The position numbers and the translations under genes are program-made. Shown here in pieces: positions 42,782 to 51,961 of a stretch of DNA of 64,000 nt (positions within the stretch are counted from its first letter, which is position 1; every line of letters begins with the position of its first letter). The notes below the pieces were generated by a model. That model was not told where the DNA came from. It was given only the letters and a program-made list of their open reading frames with translations, and searched no databases. This DNA comes from Bacillus sp. CGMCC 1.16541. Its GTDB lineage: Bacteria; Bacillota; Bacilli; Bacillales; Bacillaceae_H. The DNA is taken from assembly GCF_003184905.1 (NCBI RefSeq), contig NZ_QFRU01000012.1:42918-106917 (forward strand), written 5' to 3'.

Positions 42782-43180
42782 TTGAGTTACCAAATTACTT
42801 TATTTGCAGAAAAATGCGGTGTAAATAAAGAGACGATTAGATATTACGAACAGAAAGCATTATTAAAAGAACCCTCTCGAACAAATGCAGGCTATAGGAT
42901 ATATACAGATGATGATGTTAAGCGTGTAAAATTTATCAAAAGATTGCAAGACCTTGGATTTTCATTGGGTGAAATTTATAAATTACTTGGCGTTGTTGAT
43001 AATGATGAAGTTCGTTGCAAAAATATATTTGAATTTGTATCAAAAAAGGAAATAGAAATTCAAAAACAAATTGCAGACTTAAAGCGTATTGAGTTAATGT
43101 TAAAGGACTTAAAAAGTCGATGTCCAGATCAAAAATCATTACATCAATGCCCTATTATTGAATCGTTAATTTTTGATTGA
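42782..43180 (+). CDS. merR: MerR mercury-responsive regulator
   Basis: A 132-aa protein. I choose TTG 42782 (with AGGGGTG) over ATG 42761, which lies in the operator region. The helix-turn-helix (AEKCGVNKETIRYYEQKALL) and the Hg ligands, one Cys in VRCKNIFEF and two in SRCPDQKSLHQCPII, match Bacillus MerR. It represses merA without Hg(II) and activates it with Hg(II), as the first gene of the merR-merA operon. Confidence 0.93.
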   Translation: MSYQITLFAEKCGVNKETIRYYEQKALLKEPSRTNAGYRIYTDDDVKRVKFIKRLQDLGFSLGEIYKLLGVVDNDEVRCKNIFEFVSKKEIEIQKQIADLKRIELMLKDLKSRCPDQKSLHQCPIIESLIFD

Positions 43181-43215
43181 AGTTACCGTGTAATTTATAA
43201 ATAGAGGAGGAATAA

Positions 43216-44865
43216 ATGGTGAAAAAATATCGGATTAAAATCAATGGAATGACCTGTACAGGATGTGAACAACATATTGATGCTGCATTAACAAGCATAG
43301 GTGCTAAAAATATCGAAACCAGTTTTAGACGTGGTGAATCCGTACTTGAATTACCAGATGAAGTTAATGCTGAAAATGTAGAGCAGGCGATTCAGCAAGC
43401 AAATTATCAACCAGAAGAAATAGAAGAATTTTCATTACAGGACTTGATAAATATCGAGTTAGACAACAAAGATGATTATGATTTACTCATAATCGGTTCA
43501 GGAGGGGCAGCTTTTTCTGCTGCTATTAAATCAACTGAATATGGGGCAAAAGTGGGAATGATTGAACGTGAAATAGTTGGAGGAACTTGTGTAAATATTG
43601 GCTGTGTTCCATCAAAAACACTTCTTAGAGCAGGAGAAATCAATCATTTAGCAAAAGCAAATCCGTTCACAGGTTTACAAACATCTGCTGGGGAAGTCGA
43701 TTTAGCCTCTTTGGTGAATCAAAAGGATGAATTAGTTAGCGAACTTCGAAATCAAAAATATATAGATTTAATTGATGAATATGGCATTGATTTAATAAAG
43801 GGTGAAGCTAAGTTTGTTGATGAAAATACAGTTGAGGTAAATGGGGAGAAAATTTCTGCAAAACGATTTTTAATTGCAACAGGTGCTTCGCCATCTATAC
43901 CAACGATTTCAGGACTTGAAGAAGTGGACTATCTAACTAGTACAACACTACTCGAATTAAAAAAGGTGCCTAAACGATTAACTGTTATTGGTTCAGGGTA
44001 TATCGGATTGGAACTTGGGCAATTGTTTCATAATTTAGGTTCAGATGTAACACTTATACAAAGAAGTGAGCGTCTTTTAAAAGGATATGATCCAGAGATT
44101 TCAGAAGCCGTAGAAAAAGTTTTGACAGAACAAGGTATTAACCTTGTAAAAGGGGCAACTTATTGGCGTATAGAACAAGTTGGAGACGTAAAAAAGGTTT
44201 ATGTAACGGTAGATGGCAAGAAAAAGGTAGTGGAATCAGAACAATTACTTGTTGCAACAGGAAGAAAACCAAATACGGATTCTTTAAATTTAAGTGCAGC
44301 AGGGGTTGAAGTTGGAAGATGTAAAGAAATATTGATAAATGATTATGCAAGGACAAGTAATGAAAACATTTATGCTGCAGGCGATGTTACATTAGGACCT
44401 CAATTCGTATATGTAGCTGCATATGAAGGTGGAATCGTCGCTGATAATGCGATTGGTGGGTTAAATAAAAAAATAGATTTATCTGTTGTTCCTGCTGTCA
44501 CATTTATAAATCCGTCAGTTGCAACAGTTGGATTAACAGAAGAACAAGCAAAAGATCAAGGCTATGAAGTAAAAACATCTGTATTATCTTTAGAGGATAT
44601 TCCAAGAGCATTAGTAAACCATGAAACGACAGGTGTATTTAAGATGGTTGCTGATGCTAAAACATTAAAAGTTCTAGGGGTTCATGTTGTATCTGAAAAT
44701 GCAGGTGATGTGATTTATGCAGCGACATTAGCAGTTAAGTTTGGCTTAACTGTGGATGATTTAAAAGATACCCTTGCACCATATTTAACAATGGCGGAAG
44801 GAATAAAACTAACTGCACTTACATTTGATAAAGATGTTTCGAAATTATCTTGTTGTGCAGGGTAA
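43216..44865 (+). CDS. merA: Mercuric reductase
   Basis: A 549-aa flavoenzyme: N-terminal heavy-metal (HMA) domain with [10 protein letters not shown] (C14, C17), FAD motif [10 protein letters not shown], redox disulfide C125/C130 ([13 protein letters not shown]), NADPH motif [10 protein letters not shown] and the C-terminal vicinal pair LSCCAG that hands Hg(II) to the active site. It reduces Hg(II) to volatile Hg(0) with NADPH. One HMA domain is present, where several Bacillus enzymes have two. Start ATG 43216 with GAGGAGG, 35 bp after merR. No merB or merP is in the operon. Confidence 0.97.
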   Translation: MVKKYRIKINGMTCTGCEQHIDAALTSIGAKNIETSFRRGESVLELPDEVNAENVEQAIQQANYQPEEIEEFSLQDLINIELDNKDDYDLLIIGSGGAAFSAAIKSTEYGAKVGMIEREIVGGTCVNIGCVPSKTLLRAGEINHLAKANPFTGLQTSAGEVDLASLVNQKDELVSELRNQKYIDLIDEYGIDLIKGEAKFVDENTVEVNGEKISAKRFLIATGASPSIPTISGLEEVDYLTSTTLLELKKVPKRLTVIGSGYIGLELGQLFHNLGSDVTLIQRSERLLKGYDPEISEAVEKVLTEQGINLVKGATYWRIEQVGDVKKVYVTVDGKKKVVESEQLLVATGRKPNTDSLNLSAAGVEVGRCKEILINDYARTSNENIYAAGDVTLGPQFVYVAAYEGGIVADNAIGGLNKKIDLSVVPAVTFINPSVATVGLTEEQAKDQGYEVKTSVLSLEDIPRALVNHETTGVFKMVADAKTLKVLGVHVVSENAGDVIYAATLAVKFGLTVDDLKDTLAPYLTMAEGIKLTALTFDKDVSKLSCCAG

Positions 44866-44979
44866 ATGTGAATAAATATACTTAAACTATAAGCGCAGTT
44901 ATATACAGTATCCGTTCTAAAACGTTGATGTGGTACACCTTTTATCTTTGTTTACATGTATCCGTAGATAAGCGTTTAA

Positions 44980-45084
44980 GGACTTGACATGGAGCCTCTG
45001 TGGGCATGATTGGTCTTGAAAGGATGAAGCCGTTGTTTCATCAGGCATCCAAGCCTATCATACCCACCTCTCCACGTAAAGTCC
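44980..45084. other. 105-nt extended hairpin of unknown function in the transposon
   Basis: The arms pair from outside to inside: GGACTT/AAGTCC, ACATGGAG/CTCCACGT, GTGGGCATGAT/ATCATACCCAC and GGATG-GCC/GGC-ATCC, leaving a 12-nt loop. Several mismatches are single-base, so the fold is conserved but imperfect. It lies between merA and the right transposon end, outside any gene. Short direct repeats TATCTTTGTT(T/A)AC flank it, which suggests an attC-like recombination site, a MITE-like insertion or a structured RNA. Confidence 0.6.
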
Positions 45085-45229
45085 TATCTTTGTTAACGTT
45101 AAAAAAATAATTACTTACTGAAGATAATAAGTAAACATAGTTAAAAAACAGGCTGTTTTTGTTTCGTTGTTTACGATGATTACGCTTAAAAATCATACTG
45201 TATATAATGGTGCTTTAATTTAACAAGCT

Positions 45230-45278
45230 AACCTAAAAAAGTCGGTTCCTTACGTACAGGAATTCGACTTTTTAGGTT
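45230..45278. terminator. Terminator at the right end of the transposon
   Basis: AACCTAAAAAAGTCG pairs with CGACTTTTTAGGTT around a loop. It lies eight bases inside the right inverted repeat and would shield flanking DNA from transposon transcription. Confidence 0.7.
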
Positions 45279-45571
45279 AAGATTCTCTTAACGTACAAAA
45301 TTTCCGAAATGTTGGCGGTACCCCTTTTAGAGAAAGTACCGTCACTATTTTCTATCAACACTTGTTCCTTGCCAAGGTCTCGTAAAATGTCCCTGGCTGC
45401 ATTATCCCATGCTTGTCTTATTTCTTTAGTTATCACGCCCCCTTTTTCACTAAAAGGTCTGTTGTTTTCTGCAAGTTTTTCACCAATGTGTTCAACATGA
45501 AATGGACTATCATCGAAAGTCTCAACCATATCTTTCACTTGTTTTCTAACATCTTTAGTGTCTAACGTCAT
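45272..45571 (-). pseudogene. Small host gene whose stop codon was displaced by the transposon
   Basis: As read now, the frame runs 99 aa from ATG 45571 (AGGGGGGC upstream) into the right transposon end; the last residues (RGTANISEILYVKRILT) come from transposon DNA. If 27357-45329 is removed, the gene reads ...NSDGTFSKI followed at once by TAG at 27349-27347, giving a protein of about 83 aa, with the terminator at 27234-27265 downstream. The insertion thus only replaced the last residue, and the protein may still work. It is acidic and helical, of unknown family. Confidence 0.75.
45287..45324 (-). repeat. Right terminal inverted repeat of the Tn3-family transposon
   Basis: Exact inverted counterpart of 27357-27394 except for one base at position 34. 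Followed by the TTTTA target duplication at 45325-45329. Confidence 0.95.
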
Positions 45572-46295
45572 AAAAAGCCCCCCTAAAATGATATTCAGGG
45601 AAATTTTAGCACTAAACCCTTAAAAAGGACAGAGAAACTTCCTATGTAACGAATCTAAAACAGGATTAAATACTTATATAATTTCAATATTTTATCTTTT
45701 AATAAGTTCATATAACCTTATATTTTCCCGTAATTCATTTTCCAAAGTTCTGCTTTCATAAACGTCGTTACCAGCATGTGTTCGACCCTTAACTGTAGTT
45801 ATAAGACCACGAATTATCACCACCACATATCACACTACCAATATAGTGCTGCCATACAGACAATACCAAGCTACTACCATGTGCCATCACACACCACCAT
45901 ACAGACAGGGCGAGGCACCGCCACCAGCCACATGCATCGGACTGCATCATTGATACACGAACACATACACAAGGCAATAGAAGACAATAGAACAATAACA
46001 ATGAATAAAGGAAAGGAAACAAATGAAGAAACAAGCGAAGCAAGCAGGAATATAGCATAATGACACTCTTGATACAGGAATAAATGCACGATGAACAGTA
46101 CGAAGCGAGGAAGCCCCTATATGGGGGGGACGGGGGGTATCAGGGTGGTCGGTCTGCTACACGTAAAATATACACACAGCTTTTCTGTAACTTTAATTGT
46201 AATAAATTACCTTTAAACCACCCTGTGAAATTGGTAATTTTCCCTAAAACCTACTGTATAATAAATATAAAAAAGAGTATAAGGGCTGGGGACTA
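45572..46295. other. 724-bp stretch with strong base-composition skew, no clear gene
   Basis: From about 45776 to 45915 the plus strand is rich in A and C, and from about 45960 to 46080 rich in A and G, with runs of G at 46120-46140. Overlapping frames on both strands lack ribosome sites and show repetitive or low-complexity products, so I reject them. The region may be a decayed gene or an unrecognised RNA. Confidence 0.35.
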
Positions 46296-46604
46296 ATGAA
46301 AGGTATATTTAAGGTGGCAATCTTTACATTTCTATTTCTATTAAGTTGTTTATTTACTCAGGAAGTTACATATGCACACCCTGGCAACACTGATGAAGAT
46401 GGAGGGCATACGTGCTACACCAACTGTGAGGACTGGGGGCTGGAATATGGAGAGTACCACTATCATGACGAACCTGAAGAGGAAGATGATTCTGACATTA
46501 CCGTTATTGACCCTTTCGCAGGGCTAGGTGCATTACTGTTTATCGGTGGCCTACTCTACTGGCTATTTGATACGATTCGTGACTGGTGGAAATATAGAAG
46601 ATAA
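46296..46604 (+). CDS. Secreted YHYH-domain membrane protein
   Basis: A 102-aa protein with a signal peptide (residues 1-29, ending YAHPG), a short YHYH domain (HPGNTDEDGGHTCYTNCEDW through GEYHYH) with conserved His and Cys residues, and a C-terminal membrane helix (about 75-93) followed by a basic end. YHYH domains are found in Gram-positive cell-surface proteins and are thought to bind metal; their role is unknown. Ribosome site AAGGGCTGGGGA is weak. Confidence 0.75.
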   Translation: MKGIFKVAIFTFLFLLSCLFTQEVTYAHPGNTDEDGGHTCYTNCEDWGLEYGEYHYHDEPEEEDDSDITVIDPFAGLGALLFIGGLLYWLFDTIRDWWKYRR

Positions 46605-47090
46605 GGGGCACTACAGATTTCACCTACAATAAAAAGTCATTTCCTGCGTAAAAATTTTTGCGTGGGATTTTTTAAAACTTTTTTTAACAATACCTACATA
46701 GTAACAATAGCCATACAGTGATACATCCAGATACAACGAAAAAAGCCAGCACTATATAGTACTGACCTTTTACAAACCTGAAGAGTAGAGAGAAAGGTTT
46801 ATCAAATATGTCTTTTTACTCTTACCTCTATTTTCAAAGTAATAAACTGATTTTTTCTGTAAATCTCTAAGAATATTAGCAGTATAGGGCTGGATACACT
46901 GGGGCTTTATATCGCCAGCCTATGTTATTGGTATTACTAATAAATATGCCCTTATTTTTAAAATAGCACGATTAAGCTTACCTTAATTAAATAAAGGATA
47001 CCAATTCTTTTTCAGTTATTTAAAACCATTTATTACATATTCGTAGTAATATAGAATTAGTTCGATTGTTTATTACTAGGAGGGGTCAGT
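46605..47090. other. 486-bp intergenic stretch, AT-rich
   Basis: No gene is seen. An imperfect hairpin (AAAAGCCAGCACTATATAGTACTGACCTTTT, about 46739-46771) may end transcription of the YHYH gene. The last 100 bases before 47091 are AT rich and probably contain the promoter of the nuclease-like gene. Confidence 0.4.
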
Positions 47091-48491
47091 TTGTCAAAGA
47101 AAGAGGTAGTACCTACAGCCGAGGCAATAGGGATATTCAATGATTACACTAACAGGGTGATAGAGGAATTTTTAAGTTATTATAGTTCAAAGGCTTCAAA
47201 AAAGACCTACAGAAGTGCCATAAATATAATGTTACTTGATATACTGGCAAAGGAAGCAGCCGATATTACTTTTTCAGATTACAATAATGTAGTTTCTAAA
47301 GATGAAGGAGATAGAAATACGCAGAGTACCTATAGGGAATCTTTTATTAAATTCCTATATGGCTTTGGTCTTCTAAAGAATGAAGAAGGATTCTCCTCTA
47401 GAATGCTAAAAGACGATATTGTAGCTGAATTTAATAGGCTAAAAAACAGAGGTAAAGTAAAAGTGAAAAGGATTTCACCAAATGAACCCTTGACATTACC
47501 TGAATTTATGGCGATTGAGGAAGTATTGAATAAAGACTTTACTAAACTAGAAATGCAAAAAATAGAATTTTGTTGGCATATGTTATATCAAGAGGGATGT
47601 AGTGTAGAGGAATTAAAGGAAATTAAAAGTATTCATCTCCAGGACGGGAAAGTAATTACTGATGCAGGTAATACTTTTGAAGTTCCGAGTAAATTTCACC
47701 CTATGTTTGAAGATTTAAATAGCCGAGAAACTAGGTATAATGGCTTTTTTACGGCCAATAAACTTATAAAAGATTTAGGTGAAATAGCTAATCTAGATAG
47801 AAAACTAACTCCATTTATAATTAAAAAAACAAGAAATGAAAATATACTGAAGTGCAGTAATTGTAGCGAAAGCTATGAAAATAAAACTCAAAATTGGGCT
47901 TCTGTAAATGGAAGAATTGTTTGTTTCGAGTGTGCAGATGATATTAAAAAAAAACTGAATCTAGCTGATGAAGATATACCAACTACTAGCGTTAAAGTCA
48001 TGTCATCGGAACAAGAAGCAAAAGTAGAAGCCTCAGTTTATACTTTTGGAGAACTGGCTAGAAACTTTAAAAATAAACCTATAAATTACTTAGAACTACA
48101 TGAACGGTTAATGGAAATTGGACTGATGGGCGAAATCTTTGTTTATGAAAGCGAATGTAAAAAACTTAGTGGAACGAAATATGAAGAAATGGTTAATAGA
48201 GAAATAGCCGAAGACCCTACTAATGGTTACGATATTCTTTCTTATGAACGGGATGGAACACCATTACATATAGAAGTTAAGACGACAACTTCAAATAAAG
48301 ACCAATTTTTCTTATCCAAACATGAATTGGATACAGCAAAGAAATTCAAAGAACAAGATAAAAAACACGTAGTTTATTTTGTGAAAAATATTCTTTCGAA
48401 TGAACCGACAGTCGAAAGAATTAAGGATATCGCTGAAAACACCAATTTTATATTTGAAGAAACAAATTATAAAGTGACTAAAAATCAATAG
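47091..48491 (+). CDS. DUF3883 nuclease-like protein with integrase-like N-terminus
   Basis: A 466-aa protein starting at TTG 47091, eight bases after AGGAGGGG. Residues about 14-105 resemble the SAM-like core-binding domain of tyrosine recombinases. A zinc-ribbon-like CSNC...CFEC follows at about 254-280. Residues about 345-460 match DUF3883, a restriction-endonuclease-like fold, with D381 (NGYDILSY) and E395/K397 (IEVKTTT) as the D...ExK catalytic set. Proteins with DUF3883 are common in defence islands. The catalytic tyrosine of a recombinase is not seen, so the N-terminal domain probably only binds DNA. Confidence 0.75.
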   Translation: MSKKEVVPTAEAIGIFNDYTNRVIEEFLSYYSSKASKKTYRSAINIMLLDILAKEAADITFSDYNNVVSKDEGDRNTQSTYRESFIKFLYGFGLLKNEEGFSSRMLKDDIVAEFNRLKNRGKVKVKRISPNEPLTLPEFMAIEEVLNKDFTKLEMQKIEFCWHMLYQEGCSVEELKEIKSIHLQDGKVITDAGNTFEVPSKFHPMFEDLNSRETRYNGFFTANKLIKDLGEIANLDRKLTPFIIKKTRNENILKCSNCSESYENKTQNWASVNGRIVCFECADDIKKKLNLADEDIPTTSVKVMSSEQEAKVEASVYTFGELARNFKNKPINYLELHERLMEIGLMGEIFVYESECKKLSGTKYEEMVNREIAEDPTNGYDILSYERDGTPLHIEVKTTTSNKDQFFLSKHELDTAKKFKEQDKKHVVYFVKNILSNEPTVERIKDIAENTNFIFEETNYKVTKNQ

Positions 48492-48502
48492 GGGAAAAAC
48501 GT

Positions 48503-48886
48503 ATGTTGTTACTGAATACAGTTCAAAATAACGAAGCACTAATTAAAGAAATGCAAGACAAGGTTATTTCAATTCAGGAAAATCAAATATCGTTCTTGAA
48601 TAACACCCTAACTATCACCTATGCAATAGCCGCGGTACTTGTTTCAATAGCCGCAATTGTGACAACAATAGTTTCAACAAAAATAAGACGTTCTAACGAG
48701 GAAGCACAGAAAAAAATGGAGGATGCAGAAAGAACTATATTAGAAGCCAGGTTCACTATGCAAAACTTTTTGAAACAGAAAGAGGGTGTTTTTGCACATC
48801 CCCCGAAAAAGGGGAATAAGGAGCGCTTCCCCAAAATTTCTAACAAGGTACTCCTTATATATTGTTTATCCCTATTTCAGATATAA
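48503..48886 (+). CDS. Small membrane/coiled-coil protein, C-terminus altered by Tn3 insertion
   Basis: The 127-aa frame begins 11 bp after the nuclease-like gene and probably belongs to the same unit. Residues 1-30 are helical, 37-58 form a membrane segment (TYAIAAVLVSIAAIVTTIVS), and 59-95 are a charged coiled coil. From about residue 95 (GVFAHPPKKGNKERFPK) the sequence changes character and is encoded by the end of the neighbouring Tn3-family element, so the native end is probably lost. It may be a partner of the nuclease. Confidence 0.55.
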   Translation: MLLLNTVQNNEALIKEMQDKVISIQENQISFLNNTLTITYAIAAVLVSIAAIVTTIVSTKIRRSNEEAQKKMEDAERTILEARFTMQNFLKQKEGVFAHPPKKGNKERFPKISNKVLLIYCLSLFQI

Positions 48887-51800
48887 ATTTTGAATGGGCC
48901 AATTCTTGAATGATTGCATCCATGTCAACAGACTCTTGTTGTATATTAAACTCGTATCTTCCATAGAAATTAATATGTTGCCATGCGACTGGAGATATTT
49001 GTTTCATAACGTCTGAATCCAGTCCCTTTGTTTCTTGGTAAGCCAACATATTAGATAAAATACTGGCATTGTAAAAAATAATGCAATTGGAGAGTAAGCG
49101 ACTGCATTCGCCCCATATATGTTGATCATTTTCATTTTTAAAACGCAATTTTCCAAAATTAGCAAAGGATACTGCTTTACGTAATTTATGATAACTTTCC
49201 CCTCGATTTAATGCCTTTTGCACATTCCGTCGTAAAGGTGGAGAATCAATATAATCCAAAAAATATAGACTCCTTATAATGTTATCGTACTCCCATAAAG
49301 CACGTTTGGTTTTATTCTTCCGTGCATAAGCACTCAGCTTACCAATTATAATGCTCTGTGTGGTTGTTTTAACTGCAAGGGATAGCATAATTCGCTGAAT
49401 ATTTTCCCATTCTTCTATAATGAGATTCGTATTAATCTTTCGGACTGGCTTGATTAATTTATCGCCATATTGACTTGGATGTTTGAATCCATAAAGAGAT
49501 TTGCTAACTTTATTGTGAATATCCTTATAGCGAGGCGCAAACTGATAACCAAAAAGTTGAAGAATTGCAAAATTCACTTCATTGGTTCCATGAGTATCCG
49601 TGGAATGCATATCGGGCTGAATATCCGTCGAGTTATGGTAAAGAATATCAAACACATAATGGCTTTCATGCTCATTGGCCCCAATAATTCGAGCGTTGAC
49701 AGGGATATGGTTGGCTACCATTGTATAGGAAACAATCCCTTTACCAAGACCAAAGTATTTAGGTGAATGGCGAGAATTAATGGTATTGATTCGAGTCTCA
49801 ACTTTCTGCCCGTCACTACTTGAATGGATCGTCTCCCCAATGTCATATTGTTTAAAGATTGGGAGTTTAGCTATTGCATTACTGATACAATCATTCGCTT
49901 CTTTTAAAGTCTCCAGACGAATAAAGTTATCAGATGTGGCAGCCAGTACCGGATAGCTAATATCAGAAATTTCCCCCATCCTACCTAACCCCATGTTGGT
50001 TCCCCATGCGATCAGACAGGCGACAAGAATTCGATTGTCTTTATTCTGTTTAGCGTAACGTCCTAGAATGTGCTCAAAAGAGTTAAGGAATTGACAGTTT
50101 TGCTGAACAAAGTGCAAGACACTTCTAATATCTATTTGCTGTAATGTATCATAGAATGAGTGATTAAGAGATTCTGTATCCCGAGTGTATGGTAATGTCC
50201 ATCGGGTATGTGAACCTCGTTTTTTGATTTGGAGATGTTCATTTTCCCCGGATGAAATGCTTCGGTTAACCTCGGTTATTCGGTCTTCTAATCGCTTCTC
50301 AAGCTCAACTAAATGACTATGAATAGGTTGATTGAAAATCGTCAGACCAGTATCAGCGATCAACGTTTCTTTCTGTTTCCATTGATGATCATTGATCAGG
50401 TCATCCTCAAAACTACGAAATCGGATACTGTCACAGCAAAAAATATCCCCTGCCTCCAAACGGTTGCGTAGGAGGCGATAGACCAAAAATTCATAGCGAT
50501 CTGCTAAAATTGTTTTTTGTTCGGAGATATAACGCTTCACACCATCGGATATGAAACCATTTGGCAAATCATCTGAGTGATATTGTCCTAACGCTTTATT
50601 CTTATTAAAAGCAGTCTTCATAAAATCGATTGCTTTAATTAATGGATCATTAGTTGAAGGAGCAACGAAATCAACCTTCAAAAATATGGGTCTTAAATAA
50701 CGCTTAAATCGCCGTGCCTGCTGATCAATCTGTTCCCATTGGAAGGCAGTTTCATCATATTTTATATTTGCAGTGATCTGTTTCGCTACGGATTCCAGTT
50801 TCTGACGTTCCAGAATCGTAAATGCACGACTTTGAATATCTTTAAAGGGAGTATCGGCAGGAATATGATCATCAGTAAATATTTTGAGTAGTTCCCCTGC
50901 TTTTTTTATGTCTTGATTGCTCTCTGTATAGCACTGGTAAACACGTTCTTTTGCTGTTGATTTTGCATCATCGATATAACCCCTCACGCTATATATGAAG
51001 GTGTTAATCAGATTGTCGTTCATCCGTTGATAACGATGAAATACGAAACATAATAAGTAAATATAAACAATCCATTCATTCAGACGTTTCAGTCTAAAGA
51101 CAGAGTAATAGCTTATTAAAGAAGCGTAATACTTGATGCTTTCGTTCGAAATATTTAGCTTTGGTAACAATTCTTGGGCCAAATGATACAACTGTTGTAT
51201 TTGTTTACCTCGTTCCATCTCTCGCTTTATCTCAGTAGCACTGAAATCTTTCGGCTCATGCTTCAGTAACGTAATCTCATACAATCCAGACGAGTCTTCC
51301 AGTAACTGATCTAAGGCTTTGATATCCATTTCTTTAAGATGGTCTTGAATTAGTGTAATCAATCGATTTTGTTCATTGGTTATTACTTGACCTATGATAT
51401 CTTGCATAAAACTATAAACGGGAACGACAATACGATGCTCAGACAAATAATTCATGATTTCGCGAAAGATATAAATGGGTCTACCGAAAAATGTTGCAGC
51501 CTTACGGGCCTTTTCCTCCATGGTATGCCGTTCTGCGATGCCACAACTACGGTAGCTAAATAATTTAAGAATCAATTGTTGTTGTTTTAAACGAGTAGAT
51601 TTATCAATCGGACTCCAATCATCAAGTTCACTATTGTTGAAGTATTCCTTTAAAACATACTGTAGATCCTCTCCTACCTCATGGAAGTCAAATGTAAAAA
51701 ATAGCTGTTTGGCTTTGAAATAACCCAGTTGTAGAACGAAATAAGCTTTAGATTTGATGGAACGCAATGTATGTAGCAAATCTTTCTCAGGCTGTGAGAG

Positions 51801-51944
51801 AGAAAAGTAAGAACAACGATCTTCATATGTGAAATTTGGTTTTTCATAAATAGTCTTTATTTCTTCCTCACTAAGAATCCTTAAACGATTTTGGTTACTT
51901 TTGTTCTTTTCAATATCCATATTTGTCCTTTCCAAATAGCTCAT
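48855..51944 (-). CDS. tnpA: Second Tn3-family transposase
   Basis: A 1029-aa transposase of full Tn3-family length, only distantly related to the one at 27457. The DUF4158-type N-terminal domain begins RLRILSEEEIKTIYEKPNFT. The catalytic region includes GETIHSSSDGQKVETRINTI (first Asp), QPDMHSTDTHGTNEVNFAIL (second Asp) and LRRNVQKALNRGESYHKLRK (near the Glu). ATG codons at residues 1 and 9 are both possible starts. It lies 17 bp downstream of its resolvase. No 38-bp repeat matching on both sides was found, so the element may be defective or its ends diverged. Confidence 0.93.
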   Translation of the reverse strand: MSYLERTNMDIEKNKSNQNRLRILSEEEIKTIYEKPNFTYEDRCSYFSLSQPEKDLLHTLRSIKSKAYFVLQLGYFKAKQLFFTFDFHEVGEDLQYVLKEYFNNSELDDWSPIDKSTRLKQQQLILKLFSYRSCGIAERHTMEEKARKAATFFGRPIYIFREIMNYLSEHRIVVPVYSFMQDIIGQVITNEQNRLITLIQDHLKEMDIKALDQLLEDSSGLYEITLLKHEPKDFSATEIKREMERGKQIQQLYHLAQELLPKLNISNESIKYYASLISYYSVFRLKRLNEWIVYIYLLCFVFHRYQRMNDNLINTFIYSVRGYIDDAKSTAKERVYQCYTESNQDIKKAGELLKIFTDDHIPADTPFKDIQSRAFTILERQKLESVAKQITANIKYDETAFQWEQIDQQARRFKRYLRPIFLKVDFVAPSTNDPLIKAIDFMKTAFNKNKALGQYHSDDLPNGFISDGVKRYISEQKTILADRYEFLVYRLLRNRLEAGDIFCCDSIRFRSFEDDLINDHQWKQKETLIADTGLTIFNQPIHSHLVELEKRLEDRITEVNRSISSGENEHLQIKKRGSHTRWTLPYTRDTESLNHSFYDTLQQIDIRSVLHFVQQNCQFLNSFEHILGRYAKQNKDNRILVACLIAWGTNMGLGRMGEISDISYPVLAATSDNFIRLETLKEANDCISNAIAKLPIFKQYDIGETIHSSSDGQKVETRINTINSRHSPKYFGLGKGIVSYTMVANHIPVNARIIGANEHESHYVFDILYHNSTDIQPDMHSTDTHGTNEVNFAILQLFGYQFAPRYKDIHNKVSKSLYGFKHPSQYGDKLIKPVRKINTNLIIEEWENIQRIMLSLAVKTTTQSIIIGKLSAYARKNKTKRALWEYDNIIRSLYFLDYIDSPPLRRNVQKALNRGESYHKLRKAVSFANFGKLRFKNENDQHIWGECSRLLSNCIIFYNASILSNMLAYQETKGLDSDVMKQISPVAWQHINFYGRYEFNIQQESVDMDAIIQELAHSKFISEIGINNI

Positions 51945-51961
51945 TCACTTCCTAATTTTGA

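Larger units (their letters stand above)
27357..45324. mobile_element. Complete 17,968-bp Tn3-family transposon carrying arsenic and mercury resistance
   Basis: The ends are 38-bp inverted repeats starting GGGGTACCGCCAACATTTCG and ending TAAG (27357-27394 and 45287-45324), matching at 37 of 38 positions. Directly outside both ends is TTTTA (27352-27356 and 45325-45329), the 5-bp target duplication expected for Tn3-family transposition. tnpA and tnpR lie at the left end. The cargo is an ars operon, a second arsR/flavoprotein unit, MerT-like and ACR3-like transporters, and merR-merA. The intact duplication means the whole unit moved as one piece. Confidence 0.95.

Noticed and set aside
45776..46060. 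94-aa plus-strand and 89-aa minus-strand overlapping frames
   Set aside because: They occupy the same skewed DNA, lack ribosome sites, and each has the composition expected from the skew.
48810..48850. Left terminal repeat of the second Tn3-family element starting GGGGAATAAGGAGCGC
   Set aside because: Starts with GGGG but has no matching inverted partner within the window and lacks the TAAG end at position 38; not supported as an end.
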